Source: a virus. From it: 64,000 nt of DNA. Positions 16,297 to 23,844 of this stretch are shown one piece after another. The stretch covers positions 44,298 through 108,297 of IMG/VR virus record IMGVR_UViG_3300009502_000021. The stretch is one strand, 5' to 3'. The position numbers and the translations under genes are program-made. Numbering within the stretch: position 1 is the first letter of the stretch; each line of letters begins with the position of its first letter. The notes under the pieces were generated by a model. It did no database searches. It saw nothing but the letters and a program-made list of their open reading frames with translations, and was not told where the DNA came from.

Positions 16297-16325
16297 ATTA
16301 TAGCAAAGGACTAAACCGATGTCAA
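16297..16325 (-). promoter_or_regulatory. Consensus sigma70 promoter, TTGACA-17-TATAAT
   Basis: Minus strand TTGACA at 16320-16325 and TATAAT at 16297-16302, extended -10 TGC. A perfect match on both hexamers. Confidence 0.88.
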
Positions 16326-16531
16326 CTCTTTTTACCGGAAAGTTTATCAAAAATCTGTTGCGAAAGAGCAAGGGCCTCATCGTCCGACAAGTACCAGTCG
16401 GTAAGCGGATTCCAATACTTGCCCTCCTTGGGATCATAGTACGCAACCTGCCCGTTGGGATAATGGAAGGGACCCTCGAGTCCCTTACGGGGACCAAATT
16501 CCTGTCGGTTCATCACAACCACGTATCCCAT
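16322..16531 (-). CDS. Hypothetical protein, 69 aa
   Basis: Starts MGYVVVMNRQEFGPRKGLEG; the middle (NGQVAYYDPKEGKYWNP) is beta-like. Its ATG overlaps the stop of the upstream gene (TAATG). Unknown. Confidence 0.6.
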   Translation of the reverse strand: MGYVVVMNRQEFGPRKGLEGPFHYPNGQVAYYDPKEGKYWNPLTDWYLSDDEALALSQQIFDKLSGKKS

Positions 16532-16791
16532 TACAGTTTCTCCTCGAGCTCATCGTACACAAAATTGTGTCGAAGGTCAATCGATTTTGTAACCAGTTCC
16601 GGCGAAATAATGTACTGCTTCGTAACAGCTTCGCCATTCTTACCATGGAACACGTCGTAAACGTTGGTCCGACTCTTCATGCGGATGCCAACGATAAGCC
16701 CACGAATATTTGAAGGATTCTTAAGAATAACCTTCTGTCCATTTGTTAAATGGTATTCTGTGTAACGTGTTTCTTTACTGTCCATACTCAT
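16531..16791 (-). CDS. Hypothetical protein, 86 aa, leaderless early gene
   Basis: Begins MSMDSKETRY or, at 16785, MDSKETRY. The second ATG lies 6 bases after the -10 of the promoter at 16792-16820, the same spacing as the gene at 16290 and uvsW, so it is the likelier start. Middle: NGQKVILKNPSNIRGLIVG. Unknown. Confidence 0.6.
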   Translation of the reverse strand: MSMDSKETRYTEYHLTNGQKVILKNPSNIRGLIVGIRMKSRTNVYDVFHGKNGEAVTKQYIISPELVTKSIDLRHNFVYDELEEKL

Positions 16792-16820
16792 AGTATAGCA
16801 AAAGGGTACCCAAAAGTCAA
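16792..16820 (-). promoter_or_regulatory. Sigma70 promoter, TTGACT-17-TATACT
   Basis: Minus strand TTGACT (16815-16820) and TATACT (16792-16797), extended -10 TGC, at the start of the gene ending at 16531. Confidence 0.8.
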
Positions 16821-16840
16821 ATATTAAATATCGTTAAGAA

Positions 16841-16972
16841 TCATTGGGTTACAAGCGAATGCGATTCAATTATCCAAAAAATGGTGTAAAATAGAACGGA
16901 TAGCAGTGCAATGCCCGAAAAGGCCATTACCATTCCTGCTTTAAGCGCCCAATGCGTTTTATTTTTACCCAC
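16841..16972 (-). CDS. Membrane micro-protein, 43 aa
   Basis: The GTG start at 16972 follows GGAGATACCT, itself downstream of a late core (16993-16998). The sequence has one clear transmembrane helix (AFSGIALLSVLFYTIFWII). One of four tiny membrane proteins in this stretch. Unknown. Confidence 0.5.
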   Translation of the reverse strand: MGKNKTHWALKAGMVMAFSGIALLSVLFYTIFWIIESHSLVTQ

Positions 16973-16992
16973 AGGTATCTCCGTTCTGTAAG

Positions 16993-16998
16993 TATTTA
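16993..16998 (-). promoter_or_regulatory. Late promoter core (TAAATA)
   Basis: Minus-strand GGCTAAATACT, 20 bases before the GTG start of the 43-residue membrane protein, with a ribosome site between. Confidence 0.55.
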
Positions 16999-17015
16999 GC
17001 CAAGCCTCAAATTAA

Positions 17016-17126
17016 CTACTGTTTGGCCCGGATCAAAATATAGGTGAACAGTGCAGCCACAAGAAATACCCCAGCGGTATATAGTGCGGCATACAGATTT
17101 TCTCGAAAATGCTTATTGTGCAGCAT
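17016..17126 (-). CDS. Membrane micro-protein, 36 aa
   Basis: MLHNKHFRENLYAALYTAGV, then VFLVAALFTYILIRAKQ, a single membrane helix with basic end. Its ATG lies inside the end of the 17113-17352 gene (14-base overlap). Unknown. Confidence 0.5.
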   Translation of the reverse strand: MLHNKHFRENLYAALYTAGVFLVAALFTYILIRAKQ

Positions 17127-17352
17127 GGTACGGATCTTTCAAGATTGCGCGGATTTGCTTGAGAGCCGCACCAGCTGAAAAATAGTCATCTTCCCATTTT
17201 CCAATTATATGATTTGCCTGCTCGATTCGATCGAGAAGATCATCATATAGTTCGGCTGGAACCACTTCCACGCCCGGGGCCAATGGCCCACGGGGGATGT
17301 TTGGATCCTCTGCACTCCAACGATCAATCTTATTGGCCCAACGATCATCCAT
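17113..17352 (-). CDS. Hypothetical protein, 79 aa
   Basis: Starts MDDRWANKIDRWSAEDPNIP; helical C-terminal half (YDDLLDRIEQANHIIGKWED). Packed between two membrane micro-proteins. Unknown. Confidence 0.6.
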   Translation of the reverse strand: MDDRWANKIDRWSAEDPNIPRGPLAPGVEVVPAELYDDLLDRIEQANHIIGKWEDDYFSAGAALKQIRAILKDPYHAAQ

Positions 17353-17355
17353 ACA

Positions 17356-17481
17356 TTAGCCCCCGGTTCTAGTCATCCACCAGACTGCAAAGCAAACCAC
17401 CGATACTAACGGGTTGCCGATCAGGAGAAACCCAACACCACCGGCTAACAGCACCACATTGACGTCTATGGTAGTTTTCAT
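17356..17481 (-). CDS. Membrane micro-protein, 41 aa
   Basis: MKTTIDVNVVLLAGGVGFLL followed by a second hydrophobic stretch (PLVSVVCFAVWWM): one long or two short membrane helices. It follows the 17483-17704 gene directly. Unknown. Confidence 0.5.
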   Translation of the reverse strand: MKTTIDVNVVLLAGGVGFLLIGNPLVSVVCFAVWWMTRTGG

Positions 17482-17482
17482 G

Positions 17483-17704
17483 TTAAATCTGGCTACGATT
17501 AAGTCCAACGGTCTTGAGCTTTTCGTCGGCCTTGGCCAACTGAGCCTTGGCGTAATCGAGCTTGCCTTCGGCAGTAGTTACAGCAACCTCATCCGGGGTC
17601 GTTGCACGCTTTGCACGACGGAGATTCCGCTTGGCCAATTCCAGGTTGCGCTGGGCGCAAATGTAATCAACACCTTGACTCAACATACGGGTCGTCTTCG
17701 CCAT
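17483..17704 (-). CDS. Hypothetical helical basic protein
   Basis: 73 residues, mostly helix (RNLELAKRNLRRAKRATT). It is preceded by RBS AGGAGA and a consensus promoter at 17735-17763, so probably early. Unknown. Confidence 0.65.
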   Translation of the reverse strand: MAKTTRMLSQGVDYICAQRNLELAKRNLRRAKRATTPDEVAVTTAEGKLDYAKAQLAKADEKLKTVGLNRSQI

Positions 17705-17724
17705 TCTGCTCTCCTAAAATTAGT

Positions 17725-18156
17725 TCACTGTTCTATTATACGGTATTCTTGGGCTGCTGTCAACAATTTTTTTGGATCCAATTTTAGGTACTCGATTAGC
17801 AGTTTTAGGTAGATTTCTACAAATTTGACGTCGTGCTCATCATAGCCCATTGAATGGATTAGCTCGTGTATCAACACCAAAAAGTTACGTTGGTTTCGAG
17901 ACAATTGGATATAATCGCCCTGCGAGTAGCTGAACCATGCACCACCGTGCTTTGTTCCTTTTCCGGCAACAATTTTGGGTTCAGGTTTGCCCTTACCGTA
18001 CTTCTTCCAAATTTTGGAGGCCAATGCCCGCAACGTGGACATCGACAATACTTTGGATGCTGCTGTACCCCAAAAGTAATCGGCTTCGAATTTATACAAG
18101 CGACGGGTATCAACTCCCCGGGCGTGACTGGTTTTTGTTACTTCGTCGATCTTCAT
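17725..18156 (-). CDS. Putative zinc metallopeptidase (HExxH) with capsid-targeting-like start
   Basis: 143 residues, starting MKIDEVTKTSHARG, in the M-[KR]-x-x-E-[FLV] class. FLVLIHELIHSMGYDEHD holds the HExxH zinc/catalytic motif followed by a downstream Asp/His, as in small zincins. The late core at 18161-18166 is 4 bases from the ATG (leaderless). It may be a head-packaged protease. Substrate unknown. Confidence 0.6.
   Translation of the reverse strand: MKIDEVTKTSHARGVDTRRLYKFEADYFWGTAASKVLSMSTLRALASKIWKKYGKGKPEPKIVAGKGTKHGGAWFSYSQGDYIQLSRNQRNFLVLIHELIHSMGYDEHDVKFVEIYLKLLIEYLKLDPKKLLTAAQEYRIIEQ
17735..17763 (-). promoter_or_regulatory. Consensus sigma70 promoter, TTGACA-17-TATAAT
   Basis: Minus strand TTGACA (17758-17763) and TATAAT (17735-17740). 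The -35 lies inside the 3' end of the metallopeptidase-like gene. Confidence 0.85.
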
Positions 18157-18160
18157 ACTG

Positions 18161-18166
18161 TATTTA
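18161..18166 (-). promoter_or_regulatory. Late promoter core 4 bases from ATG
   Basis: Minus-strand CATAAATACAGTATG; no room for a ribosome site. Confidence 0.6.
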
Positions 18167-18174
18167 TGGTTGAA

Positions 18175-18212
18175 CGAAAAAGGTGGAAGGCTATTAGAAA
18201 CTAACAGCCTTC
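18175..18212 (-). terminator. Rho-independent terminator
   Basis: Minus strand: GAAGGCTGTTAG/CTAATAGCCTTC (12-bp stem, one G-U pair), then CACCTTTTT. It follows the 24-residue membrane peptide. Confidence 0.7.
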
Positions 18213-18225
18213 GTTCACCGAACCA

Positions 18226-18300
18226 CTACTTGACTTTGTCAAATGCTTCGGCGCCCATTATGGCCAATGCCAGGGCCAAGTTTGCTACGATTAGAAACAT
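18226..18300 (-). CDS. Membrane micro-peptide, 24 aa
   Basis: The very strong ribosome site AAAGGAGG and an upstream late core (18315-18320) precede MFLIVANLALALAIMGAEAF, a single hydrophobic helix. Signals on both sides (promoter, RBS, terminator) argue it is a real monocistronic gene despite its size. Unknown; could be a lysis or envelope peptide. Confidence 0.5.
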   Translation of the reverse strand: MFLIVANLALALAIMGAEAFDKVK

Positions 18301-18384
18301 GGTATATCCTCCTTTATTTATTCTGTTATTGTACGCGAGTATTTATGGCAGTGCAACATGAAATTCAATAAAATCGTATCAGCA

Positions 18385-18390
18385 TAAATA
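18385..18390 (+). promoter_or_regulatory. Late promoter core 5 bases from ATG
   Basis: Plus-strand GCATAAATACTATCATG before the nucleotidase gene. Confidence 0.55.
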
Positions 18391-18395
18391 CTATC

Positions 18396-18938
18396 ATGCG
18401 ACGAACCGATTTTGAACCACGAAAACCAACAATTTACTTGGACATGGATGGTGTCCAATGTGATTTCTTTTCGGCATGGGCAAGATTACATGGCAAGTCC
18501 AGGTATAAGGATATCGGCAGTGACATTGCACGCGAACAAAGTCTAAAGGATTTGGCTGCGCTGGGGCCGGATGCCATTCATAAGTTCTTTGCTACTTTAC
18601 CACCAATTGCCGAAGGATTGGATTTGGTAAATTGGTTTCGATACCGGAAGATACCGTACATTATTTTGAGCTCACCATTACGCTATCACAGCGAAGCAAG
18701 CATCGAGGGCAAAAAGGAATGGTTACAAAAATACACACCTTGGGCATTAAGCTCGGCTATCTTTTTAAGCGAGAAGGCAAACCTCGCCACAAAAGATGGA
18801 CAACCAAATGTGTTAATCGATGATTACAAGAAGAACATTAACAGTTGGAATAAGGCCAATGGATTGGCAATCTTATTCCGGACGGACCGAGTTGATGAGA
18901 TCAAACAACAACTCGCCGAAATATACAAAAAGGGTTGA
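18396..18938 (+). CDS. 5'(3')-deoxyribonucleotidase-like HAD phosphatase
   Basis: 180 residues. IYLDMDGVQCDF holds the HAD nucleophile motif DxDGV. IILSSPL is a motif II-like Ser region, a Lys lies in the KKEWLQKY segment, and NVLIDDYKKN is the motif IV acidic pair, matching the NT5C family that dephosphorylates dNMPs. It would tune nucleotide pools. One of few plus-strand genes here. Confidence 0.75.
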   Translation: MRRTDFEPRKPTIYLDMDGVQCDFFSAWARLHGKSRYKDIGSDIAREQSLKDLAALGPDAIHKFFATLPPIAEGLDLVNWFRYRKIPYIILSSPLRYHSEASIEGKKEWLQKYTPWALSSAIFLSEKANLATKDGQPNVLIDDYKKNINSWNKANGLAILFRTDRVDEIKQQLAEIYKKG

Positions 18939-18973
18939 TGGTTAGTAATTTATAAACAACAAGGAGGAAGTTT

Positions 18974-19267
18974 ATGATGAAGTCATTTATTTTTGCGATA
19001 ATGCTAACACTGTCTAGTGTGGCAATGGCCGATACGATTACATTGGGTCCAGTTAGCTGTGGTACCTTAAAGCAATGTTATACTATCCCAAACGACGCAG
19101 CACTCGATATCAATTTGTTTGCTGGTACAGGTGCGGGGTCGGGGTCAACATTGCAATACCCACTGGCAGCTCACAGATGGTTCGATCGTCCGATAACTGA
19201 AGTTAGTCTTTATACTAAGCCGTCTGGTCCCACGCTAATAGTCATGCGACCTGCGGTCTTAGTATAA
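18974..19267 (+). CDS. Small secreted protein
   Basis: A clear signal peptide (MMKSFIFAIMLTLSSVAMA, then DT) follows the strong ribosome site AAGGAGG. The mature part has two Cys (VSCGTLKQCY), probably disulfide-linked, and a Gly-rich patch. The 3' end overlaps the convergent gene inside a shared inverted repeat (19208-19269). Unknown periplasmic role. Confidence 0.65.
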   Translation: MMKSFIFAIMLTLSSVAMADTITLGPVSCGTLKQCYTIPNDAALDINLFAGTGAGSGSTLQYPLAAHRWFDRPITEVSLYTKPSGPTLIVMRPAVLV

Positions 19268-19269
19268 AG
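19208..19269. terminator. Bidirectional hairpin inside two convergent gene ends
   Basis: A perfect 12-bp inverted repeat CTTTATACTAAG/CTTAGTATAAAG. It encodes LYTK and the final LV-stop in both the plus-strand and the minus-strand gene. It could act as a bidirectional terminator or RNA-protecting stem. Confidence 0.5.
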
Positions 19270-19413
19270 GCCACTTGCCTCATCCCAATTCAGCACCAAA
19301 ACCTCGTCGAACATCTTAACCCAAATCTTCCCTTTGCGTTTGTCAATGTCGACTAACGTGGCGGGCTTGGCCTGCATACCACACTTAACAGTGACGCGCT
19401 GACCTTTGATCAT
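19210..19413 (-). CDS. Small KOW-like beta protein
   Basis: 67 residues: IKGQRVTVKCGMQAKPATLV and KRKGKIWVKMFDEVLVLNW look like a compact SH3/KOW-type barrel, but this is by eye. ATGA overlap with the exonuclease gene upstream. Confidence 0.5.
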   Translation of the reverse strand: MIKGQRVTVKCGMQAKPATLVDIDKRKGKIWVKMFDEVLVLNWDEASGLYTKTAGRMTISVGPDGLV

Positions 19414-19949
19414 TTCCGACCCTTTGCCTTGACACCAAGTTGTTTGAAGATTTGTTGCACGGAAACTGCCTGTGCATAAGCATCGGCTAATGCATTGTGG
19501 AGTGCAGCGTTTGACGTCTTAGCCGAATCATCGCCCATATCCATTACGGTGCGCGAATCTCGAATTTGCCAATACTGCCAGGGAACCGGGCGGCCCATTG
19601 ATTGGTACAAGTTTTCTAGAATGCCAATGTCGAACATCACACCCTGTGCCCAAATCTTGCTGCTACCCGAAAGGTACTTGTTGAGCTGCGTTACAACATC
19701 TTCTAGTGGGATGCGGTTTGCATCCGACAATGCTTCTTCGCGAACATCTTCGGCTTGCTTCGACCACCAATCAAGTGTGCTTTCACTAATGTTGCGTCCA
19801 AGTGCAACCTGTTCATCAACGTTCACCTTAACATAGAACGGCGCACTCGGTTCGAGTAAGTTGAATGGATCAAACTTCACCGCACCAATGGTTAAAATTA
19901 CTGCGTCATTGCCTGTGGCAAGCGTTTCCATATCGATCATTACATCCAT
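19410..19949 (-). CDS. DnaQ-like 3'-5' exonuclease
   Basis: 179 residues of the DEDDh class. Exo I is MIDMETLATG (DxE), Exo II lies near WAQGVMFDIGIL (Asp), and Exo III is HNALADAYAQA (His...Asp). The length fits the Rv2179c-like 3'-5' exoribonuclease group seen in phages. Probably processes RNA or DNA 3' ends. It lies 1 base after the glycosyltransferase-like gene. Confidence 0.8.
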   Translation of the reverse strand: MDVMIDMETLATGNDAVILTIGAVKFDPFNLLEPSAPFYVKVNVDEQVALGRNISESTLDWWSKQAEDVREEALSDANRIPLEDVVTQLNKYLSGSSKIWAQGVMFDIGILENLYQSMGRPVPWQYWQIRDSRTVMDMGDDSAKTSNAALHNALADAYAQAVSVQQIFKQLGVKAKGRK

Positions 19950-19950
19950 C

Positions 19951-20658
19951 TTACTCTCCTAGAATTTCCAAACATTTCTTGCGGAACAGTTCTTGCTGTC
20001 CCGGAATTCGAATCTCAAAATTGTGGTAAAACAATAGACTCTCTTCATCACCATATGTTGTACCACCACCATATACAGGGTGGCCATCCGCCAGTGGCCA
20101 ATGTGGCGCATCTGTTGTAACGGGCTTACGATCAAACGACACTGGCATGAATAAATCTACCATACTATCGGTTGTTGCTTCTGCTGCCCAAGTATACTCT
20201 TCGGCAACATCCGAGCGATGTGTTTCCAACGCACTCGGTGCACCAATGTACTTAAACGACTCTCGGCTTATAGCCAAAGAACTTGGTGCCGCAAACATGT
20301 GTTGGCCGTTATCCAAATGGTTGGAGCGTTGAGCGTTGCCCACAACTCCTCCCCGATCTACTGCCGCTAGATTTAGATAGTAGTCAATTGCACGCTCGTG
20401 CAATGGTACACAATCAATATCTAAAAACAAAACAGTGTCGATATCAAACTCTTGCTTTATAGGCTTGTTGGCATGTGTCTTAACAGGCACTCCATTCAAG
20501 CACCAAAAGTAGTCGATGGCCGCACCATGCATCATGTCCACCATAATCACATAGTGTGGTATGTTGCTTCGGTTGAACTTTTGCACAACCGCTTGCTGTA
20601 ATTTGATCGTATAAGGATCAATGTTTGCCATCACGAACGAAAAAATTGCACGGCTCAA
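19951..20658 (-). CDS. Glycosyltransferase-like protein
   Basis: 235 residues. TVLFLDIDCVPLHERA holds a DxD metal/nucleotide-sugar motif in the expected place for a GT-A fold, followed by VVGNAQRSNHLDNG and APHWPLADGHP. Donor and acceptor are unknown. It may act on phage DNA or a surface glycan. Confidence 0.6.
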   Translation of the reverse strand: MSRAIFSFVMANIDPYTIKLQQAVVQKFNRSNIPHYVIMVDMMHGAAIDYFWCLNGVPVKTHANKPIKQEFDIDTVLFLDIDCVPLHERAIDYYLNLAAVDRGGVVGNAQRSNHLDNGQHMFAAPSSLAISRESFKYIGAPSALETHRSDVAEEYTWAAEATTDSMVDLFMPVSFDRKPVTTDAPHWPLADGHPVYGGGTTYGDEESLLFYHNFEIRIPGQQELFRKKCLEILGE

Positions 20659-20659
20659 G

Positions 20660-21463
20660 TTAGGTCCACAGGCTTCGGCGTAGCTTGATGAGACGAGTCA
20701 TCATCTCAGTATCTTCGTCGTTGTATTGATCTTCGAGCTTGCGAATATCGGCAAGCATCTTCTTGACTTTCTTCTTCCCGGCCGCGGTCTTCTCTTCGGT
20801 CCACATACTTTCCTTCGAATCACAGTGTGCCGACCATCCGGTTACATCAAAGACATCCGGGCGATTTGGATACACGTTCTTCCACCAGTTGTAGAGTTCA
20901 ATAGTTTCCTTGGCTGCAATGGCTTGTGGGGTTAGCTTGCCGTAGAGCTTGTGTCCCTTTTCAATACCACTGTTCTCATCGTATACGAGTTTGGATGACC
21001 AGTCGAAATAGGCTAGACCAGAATCAGGACTGCGCCAGGCGCGGTACCACTTGCGCCACCACGGGCGTTCAAATTTCTTTGCTGCTTCTTTGTCCCAGAC
21101 AACGTTCATCCATGCACATTCGATTTCAACAAACTCCACAAGCTCGTTGAACATACCGTGCATTAATCGAGTTTCAAATTCGTGCCATTGTCCCGGTTCG
21201 AGGCCGGTCTTCATAAAATGGGTCTTGGATACGAACCGGTTGTTGCAATAGTAACGAACCTTATTAAACTGATCGGGAAGCCACCCGACAATATCTTGTA
21301 GCTTGCCCAGGCCGTCGTCGGCAAGCCAAAAACGGAATGGGTGCTTTTTCTTGGCATCCTTCTTCCAGATATCCCAGCCTTCCATTGTTTCGGCTTCGGG
21401 TTTACTTGTTCCGCGCAGCCAATCTGCGAAAGAACTACACGACCAATAATTTACATGTTGCAT
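20660..21463 (-). CDS. Hypothetical protein, 267 aa, Trp-rich
   Basis: Starts MQHVNYWSCSSFADWLRG. Many Trp/Tyr, and a helical C-terminus (KMLADIRKLEDQYNDED). Similar proteins of unknown function occur in other large phages as far as I recall. RBS AAAGGAGA. Confidence 0.6.
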   Translation of the reverse strand: MQHVNYWSCSSFADWLRGTSKPEAETMEGWDIWKKDAKKKHPFRFWLADDGLGKLQDIVGWLPDQFNKVRYYCNNRFVSKTHFMKTGLEPGQWHEFETRLMHGMFNELVEFVEIECAWMNVVWDKEAAKKFERPWWRKWYRAWRSPDSGLAYFDWSSKLVYDENSGIEKGHKLYGKLTPQAIAAKETIELYNWWKNVYPNRPDVFDVTGWSAHCDSKESMWTEEKTAAGKKKVKKMLADIRKLEDQYNDEDTEMMTRLIKLRRSLWT

Positions 21464-21486
21464 AAATCTCCTTTAACGCCCGAGGA

Positions 21487-21807
21487 TCAGGCGGGTTTAA
21501 CTTTCACTTCTAGTGGATGACCATTCTGCCGAGAAATATAAGTGCATTCGAGCGCCTTTTGCTCGGCAAGTTCGAAATGTAGAGTAGCAGCCACACCCGA
21601 TCCTCGTTCGTGGACTTCCATCATGATCTCAAACGCACGTTCGGGTACATGCCCAAATTGTGCTTGCAATAATTGGATTACAAAATCCATTGGAGTAAAG
21701 TTGTCGTTCATGAAAACAACATTGAACTTTTTTGGCTCCTCGGCCTTGAGCGTATTCTTAGTTGTGCTCTTGGTCGTGGACTTTGATTTTACTGCAACGT
21801 CTGACAT
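21487..21807 (-). CDS. clpS: ClpS, adaptor of the Clp protease
   Basis: 106 residues. An Ala/Lys/Thr N-terminal extension leads to the ClpS core: NVVFMNDNFTPMDFV (ND..TPM, N-degron pocket), EIMMEVHERGSGVA and ALECTYISRQNGHPLEV. ClpS delivers N-degron substrates to ClpAP and blocks other substrates. With tmRNA and ClpX encoded nearby, the phage seems to steer host proteolysis. Confidence 0.92.
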   Translation of the reverse strand: MSDVAVKSKSTTKSTTKNTLKAEEPKKFNVVFMNDNFTPMDFVIQLLQAQFGHVPERAFEIMMEVHERGSGVAATLHFELAEQKALECTYISRQNGHPLEVKVKPA

Positions 21808-21820
21808 GATGGGTCCTTAC

Positions 21821-22237
21821 TTAGCCGCGGGTAATAGCAATGCGGCGGGGCTTTAACTCTTCCGGTACCTTGCGTTCCAAGTTTACAGTGAGAAGCCCAT
21901 TATCACAAGTAGCCGATGCCACTTCGTAATGTTGCTCCAATTGCCAACTTAGTCGGAAGCTGCGAGTAGCAATACCCTTGTGGATATATTCCTTTGATTC
22001 ATCGGCCACTGTTTCAGCTGAAATAGTAAGCTGGTTGTTTTCGACAACCACATTGATGTCATCGGGACTAAATCCAGCAACGGCCAATGTAATCTTACGC
22101 CCATCGTTCTCGAGCTTTTCGATATCGTATGGGGGATACTTTGGTTGGTTTGCTGCCCTGTCAATCACGTCAAACAATTCGTCAAAACCGACTGTGAGGC
22201 GTGAAAATGGATCATAGAGTCGTACTGCTGTATTCAT
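21821..22237 (-). CDS. Small heat-shock protein, Hsp20/IbpA type
   Basis: 138 residues from the ATG at 22237 (RBS AAAGGAGA). IEKLENDGRKITLAVAGFSP, NNQLTISAE, ATRSFRLSWQL and CDNGLLTVNLERKVPEE form an alpha-crystallin domain like IbpA. It is an ATP-independent chaperone. The 5' leader has a TATAAATA late promoter and two hairpins. Similar genes occur in T4-like cyanophages. Confidence 0.9.
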   Translation of the reverse strand: MNTAVRLYDPFSRLTVGFDELFDVIDRAANQPKYPPYDIEKLENDGRKITLAVAGFSPDDINVVVENNQLTISAETVADESKEYIHKGIATRSFRLSWQLEQHYEVASATCDNGLLTVNLERKVPEELKPRRIAITRG

Positions 22238-22288
22238 AAATTTCTCCTTTAATAAGCGAGTAGTTTGGAACCCCGAATTGGGCGTTCC

Positions 22289-22319
22289 GTGTAGCACTGG
22301 GACCTTCCCAGCACTACAC
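22289..22319 (-). promoter_or_regulatory. 5'-leader hairpin of the hsp20 gene
   Basis: GTGTAG/CTACAC and CTGGG/CCCAG pair around a small loop. A second stem (GGAAC..CCC/GGG.GTTCC) lies just downstream, before the ribosome site. It is not followed by a T-run. Possible stabilising or temperature-sensing structure. Confidence 0.4.
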
Positions 22320-22320
22320 A

Positions 22321-22328
22321 TATTTATA
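22321..22328 (-). promoter_or_regulatory. T4-type late promoter, TATAAATA
   Basis: Minus-strand exact TATAAATA upstream of the hsp20 leader. Confidence 0.75.
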
Positions 22329-22337
22329 CACTATACT

Positions 22338-22598
22338 TTACTTCTTGTCAACTTTCTTTGGTATCTTTTTTGGAACAGACAATTTTGGATTGTTCTCTCT
22401 TTTGGTTTTGGCAATGGCTCGTTGCTTAGCCAATCTTGCCTTTACACTTGGTTTCACATATTCGCGTTTGGCGTCGAGCGTGTCCAATTTTCCATCGTTC
22501 TCGACCTTCTTCTTAAACTTGCGCAGCATCTTCTCAAAATTGTCGCCTTCAATATCTACACGAAGGCCACTAATAATTGACTGGTGTCTAACTCTCAT
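22338..22598 (-). CDS. rpsU: Ribosomal protein bS21 homolog
   Basis: 86 residues from the ATG at 22598. FEKMLRKFKKKVENDGKL, REYVKPSVKARLAKQRAIA and a Lys-rich end match bS21, which binds near the 30S anti-Shine-Dalgarno site. Viral bS21 genes are known in several aquatic phages and may favour phage messages. It overlaps the clpX stop by 11 bases, so it is co-expressed with clpX. Confidence 0.88.
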   Translation of the reverse strand: MRVRHQSIISGLRVDIEGDNFEKMLRKFKKKVENDGKLDTLDAKREYVKPSVKARLAKQRAIAKTKRENNPKLSVPKKIPKKVDKK

Positions 22599-23844
22599 TT
22601 CTACTTCCTTTCTTTTTGATTCTTCTAAACTTAACAGATGGTTGTGTACCATCTTTCTCCACATACTCTTTAGTTATCGTAACCGAGCTCACCCCTTGCA
22701 TATTTTTTTGGCTCAAGTGGAATTGCAACGGGTTCAATTTCTTGTCCAGAATACTTCTAAGACTGCGTGCGCCCGTCCCCATTTTTATAGCCGATTCAGC
22801 AATGGCTTCCAATGCGAGATTTTCAAACTTGAGTTTGATTGGTAGGAAGAGCTCTTGGTATTGTTTGGTCAGACTGTCTTTTGGTTCTGTTAGAATCTGG
22901 ACCAGTTGATCCTTGGTGAGTGCTTCGGTGGTTGTAAGGATTGGCAAGCGCCCAATCAATTCTGGAATGATGCCATATTTGACCAAATCTCGATCTGTGA
23001 CATCCTTCAAGTTTGCCTTCTTCTTGCTTACATCAGCAGAGAATCCAATCCCCGATGTACCGGATGCCCGAGATTCGAGTATCTTGTCCAATCCAACAAA
23101 TGCACCACTGCATACAAATAGGATATGCGTAGTATCCATTTCAATAGTTTCAACCATTCCCAATTTTTTGTTTGGTTCGGTGGGGACGGACATAACGTGT
23201 CCTTCGATCATCTTGAGTAGTGCTTGTTGTACACCCTCACCGCTAATGTCGCGGGATACTATTGCACTGTCTCCCATGCGAGCAATCTTGTCAATCTCGT
23301 CGATAAACACAATGCCATGTTCGGCAAGATCAATATCACCCTTGGCCGATTGTATCAGCTTACTCAATAGTGATTCAACATCATCGCCAACATAGCCGGC
23401 TTGTGTAATTGTAGTTGCATCTCCGACCACAATAGGCACATTTAGCAACTCGGCGATGGCCTTGACCATTAGTGTCTTGCCACTGCCAGTTGGTCCAAGT
23501 ACGAGCACATTGCTCTTTTGAATCTGAACGTTGGCCTTTGATTGTTTATTATTGAGTCGCTTGTAATGATTATGTACAGCCACACTCAGAGCAATCTTTG
23601 CATGATCCTGGCCGATAACAATATTGTCAAGGTGTTCCTTGATTTCTCTCGGCGATGGAACCTTAGCTTTTGCTTTCTTTATCTTGGGTCTCGGCGTGTC
23701 CTTGGCCAATAGGTCCTTGATTGATTCAAAGCAAATATCGCATATAGCAACCTCGGTCCCAACAATTAACTTATGTACTTCGTTTTGATTGCGCTGGCAG
23801 AAGCTGCAATGTTTGACTGTACTTTCTTTGTATTGCATGTTCAA
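22588..23844 (-). CDS. clpX: ClpX ATPase
   Basis: 418 residues, full length. Zinc-binding domain Cys13, Cys16, Cys35 and Cys38; Walker A GPTGSGKT (117-124); GYVG pore loop (150-153); Walker B VFIDEID; IGF loop (266-268) that docks on ClpP; and TGARSLR sensor 2. So it should unfold ssrA-tagged proteins and work with host ClpP. Phage ClpX is unusual. Its start overlaps the upstream gene by 74 bases, but the zinc domain begins at once, so the start is sound. Confidence 0.95.
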   Translation of the reverse strand: MNMQYKESTVKHCSFCQRNQNEVHKLIVGTEVAICDICFESIKDLLAKDTPRPKIKKAKAKVPSPREIKEHLDNIVIGQDHAKIALSVAVHNHYKRLNNKQSKANVQIQKSNVLVLGPTGSGKTLMVKAIAELLNVPIVVGDATTITQAGYVGDDVESLLSKLIQSAKGDIDLAEHGIVFIDEIDKIARMGDSAIVSRDISGEGVQQALLKMIEGHVMSVPTEPNKKLGMVETIEMDTTHILFVCSGAFVGLDKILESRASGTSGIGFSADVSKKKANLKDVTDRDLVKYGIIPELIGRLPILTTTEALTKDQLVQILTEPKDSLTKQYQELFLPIKLKFENLALEAIAESAIKMGTGARSLRSILDKKLNPLQFHLSQKNMQGVSSVTITKEYVEKDGTQPSVKFRRIKKKGSRNES

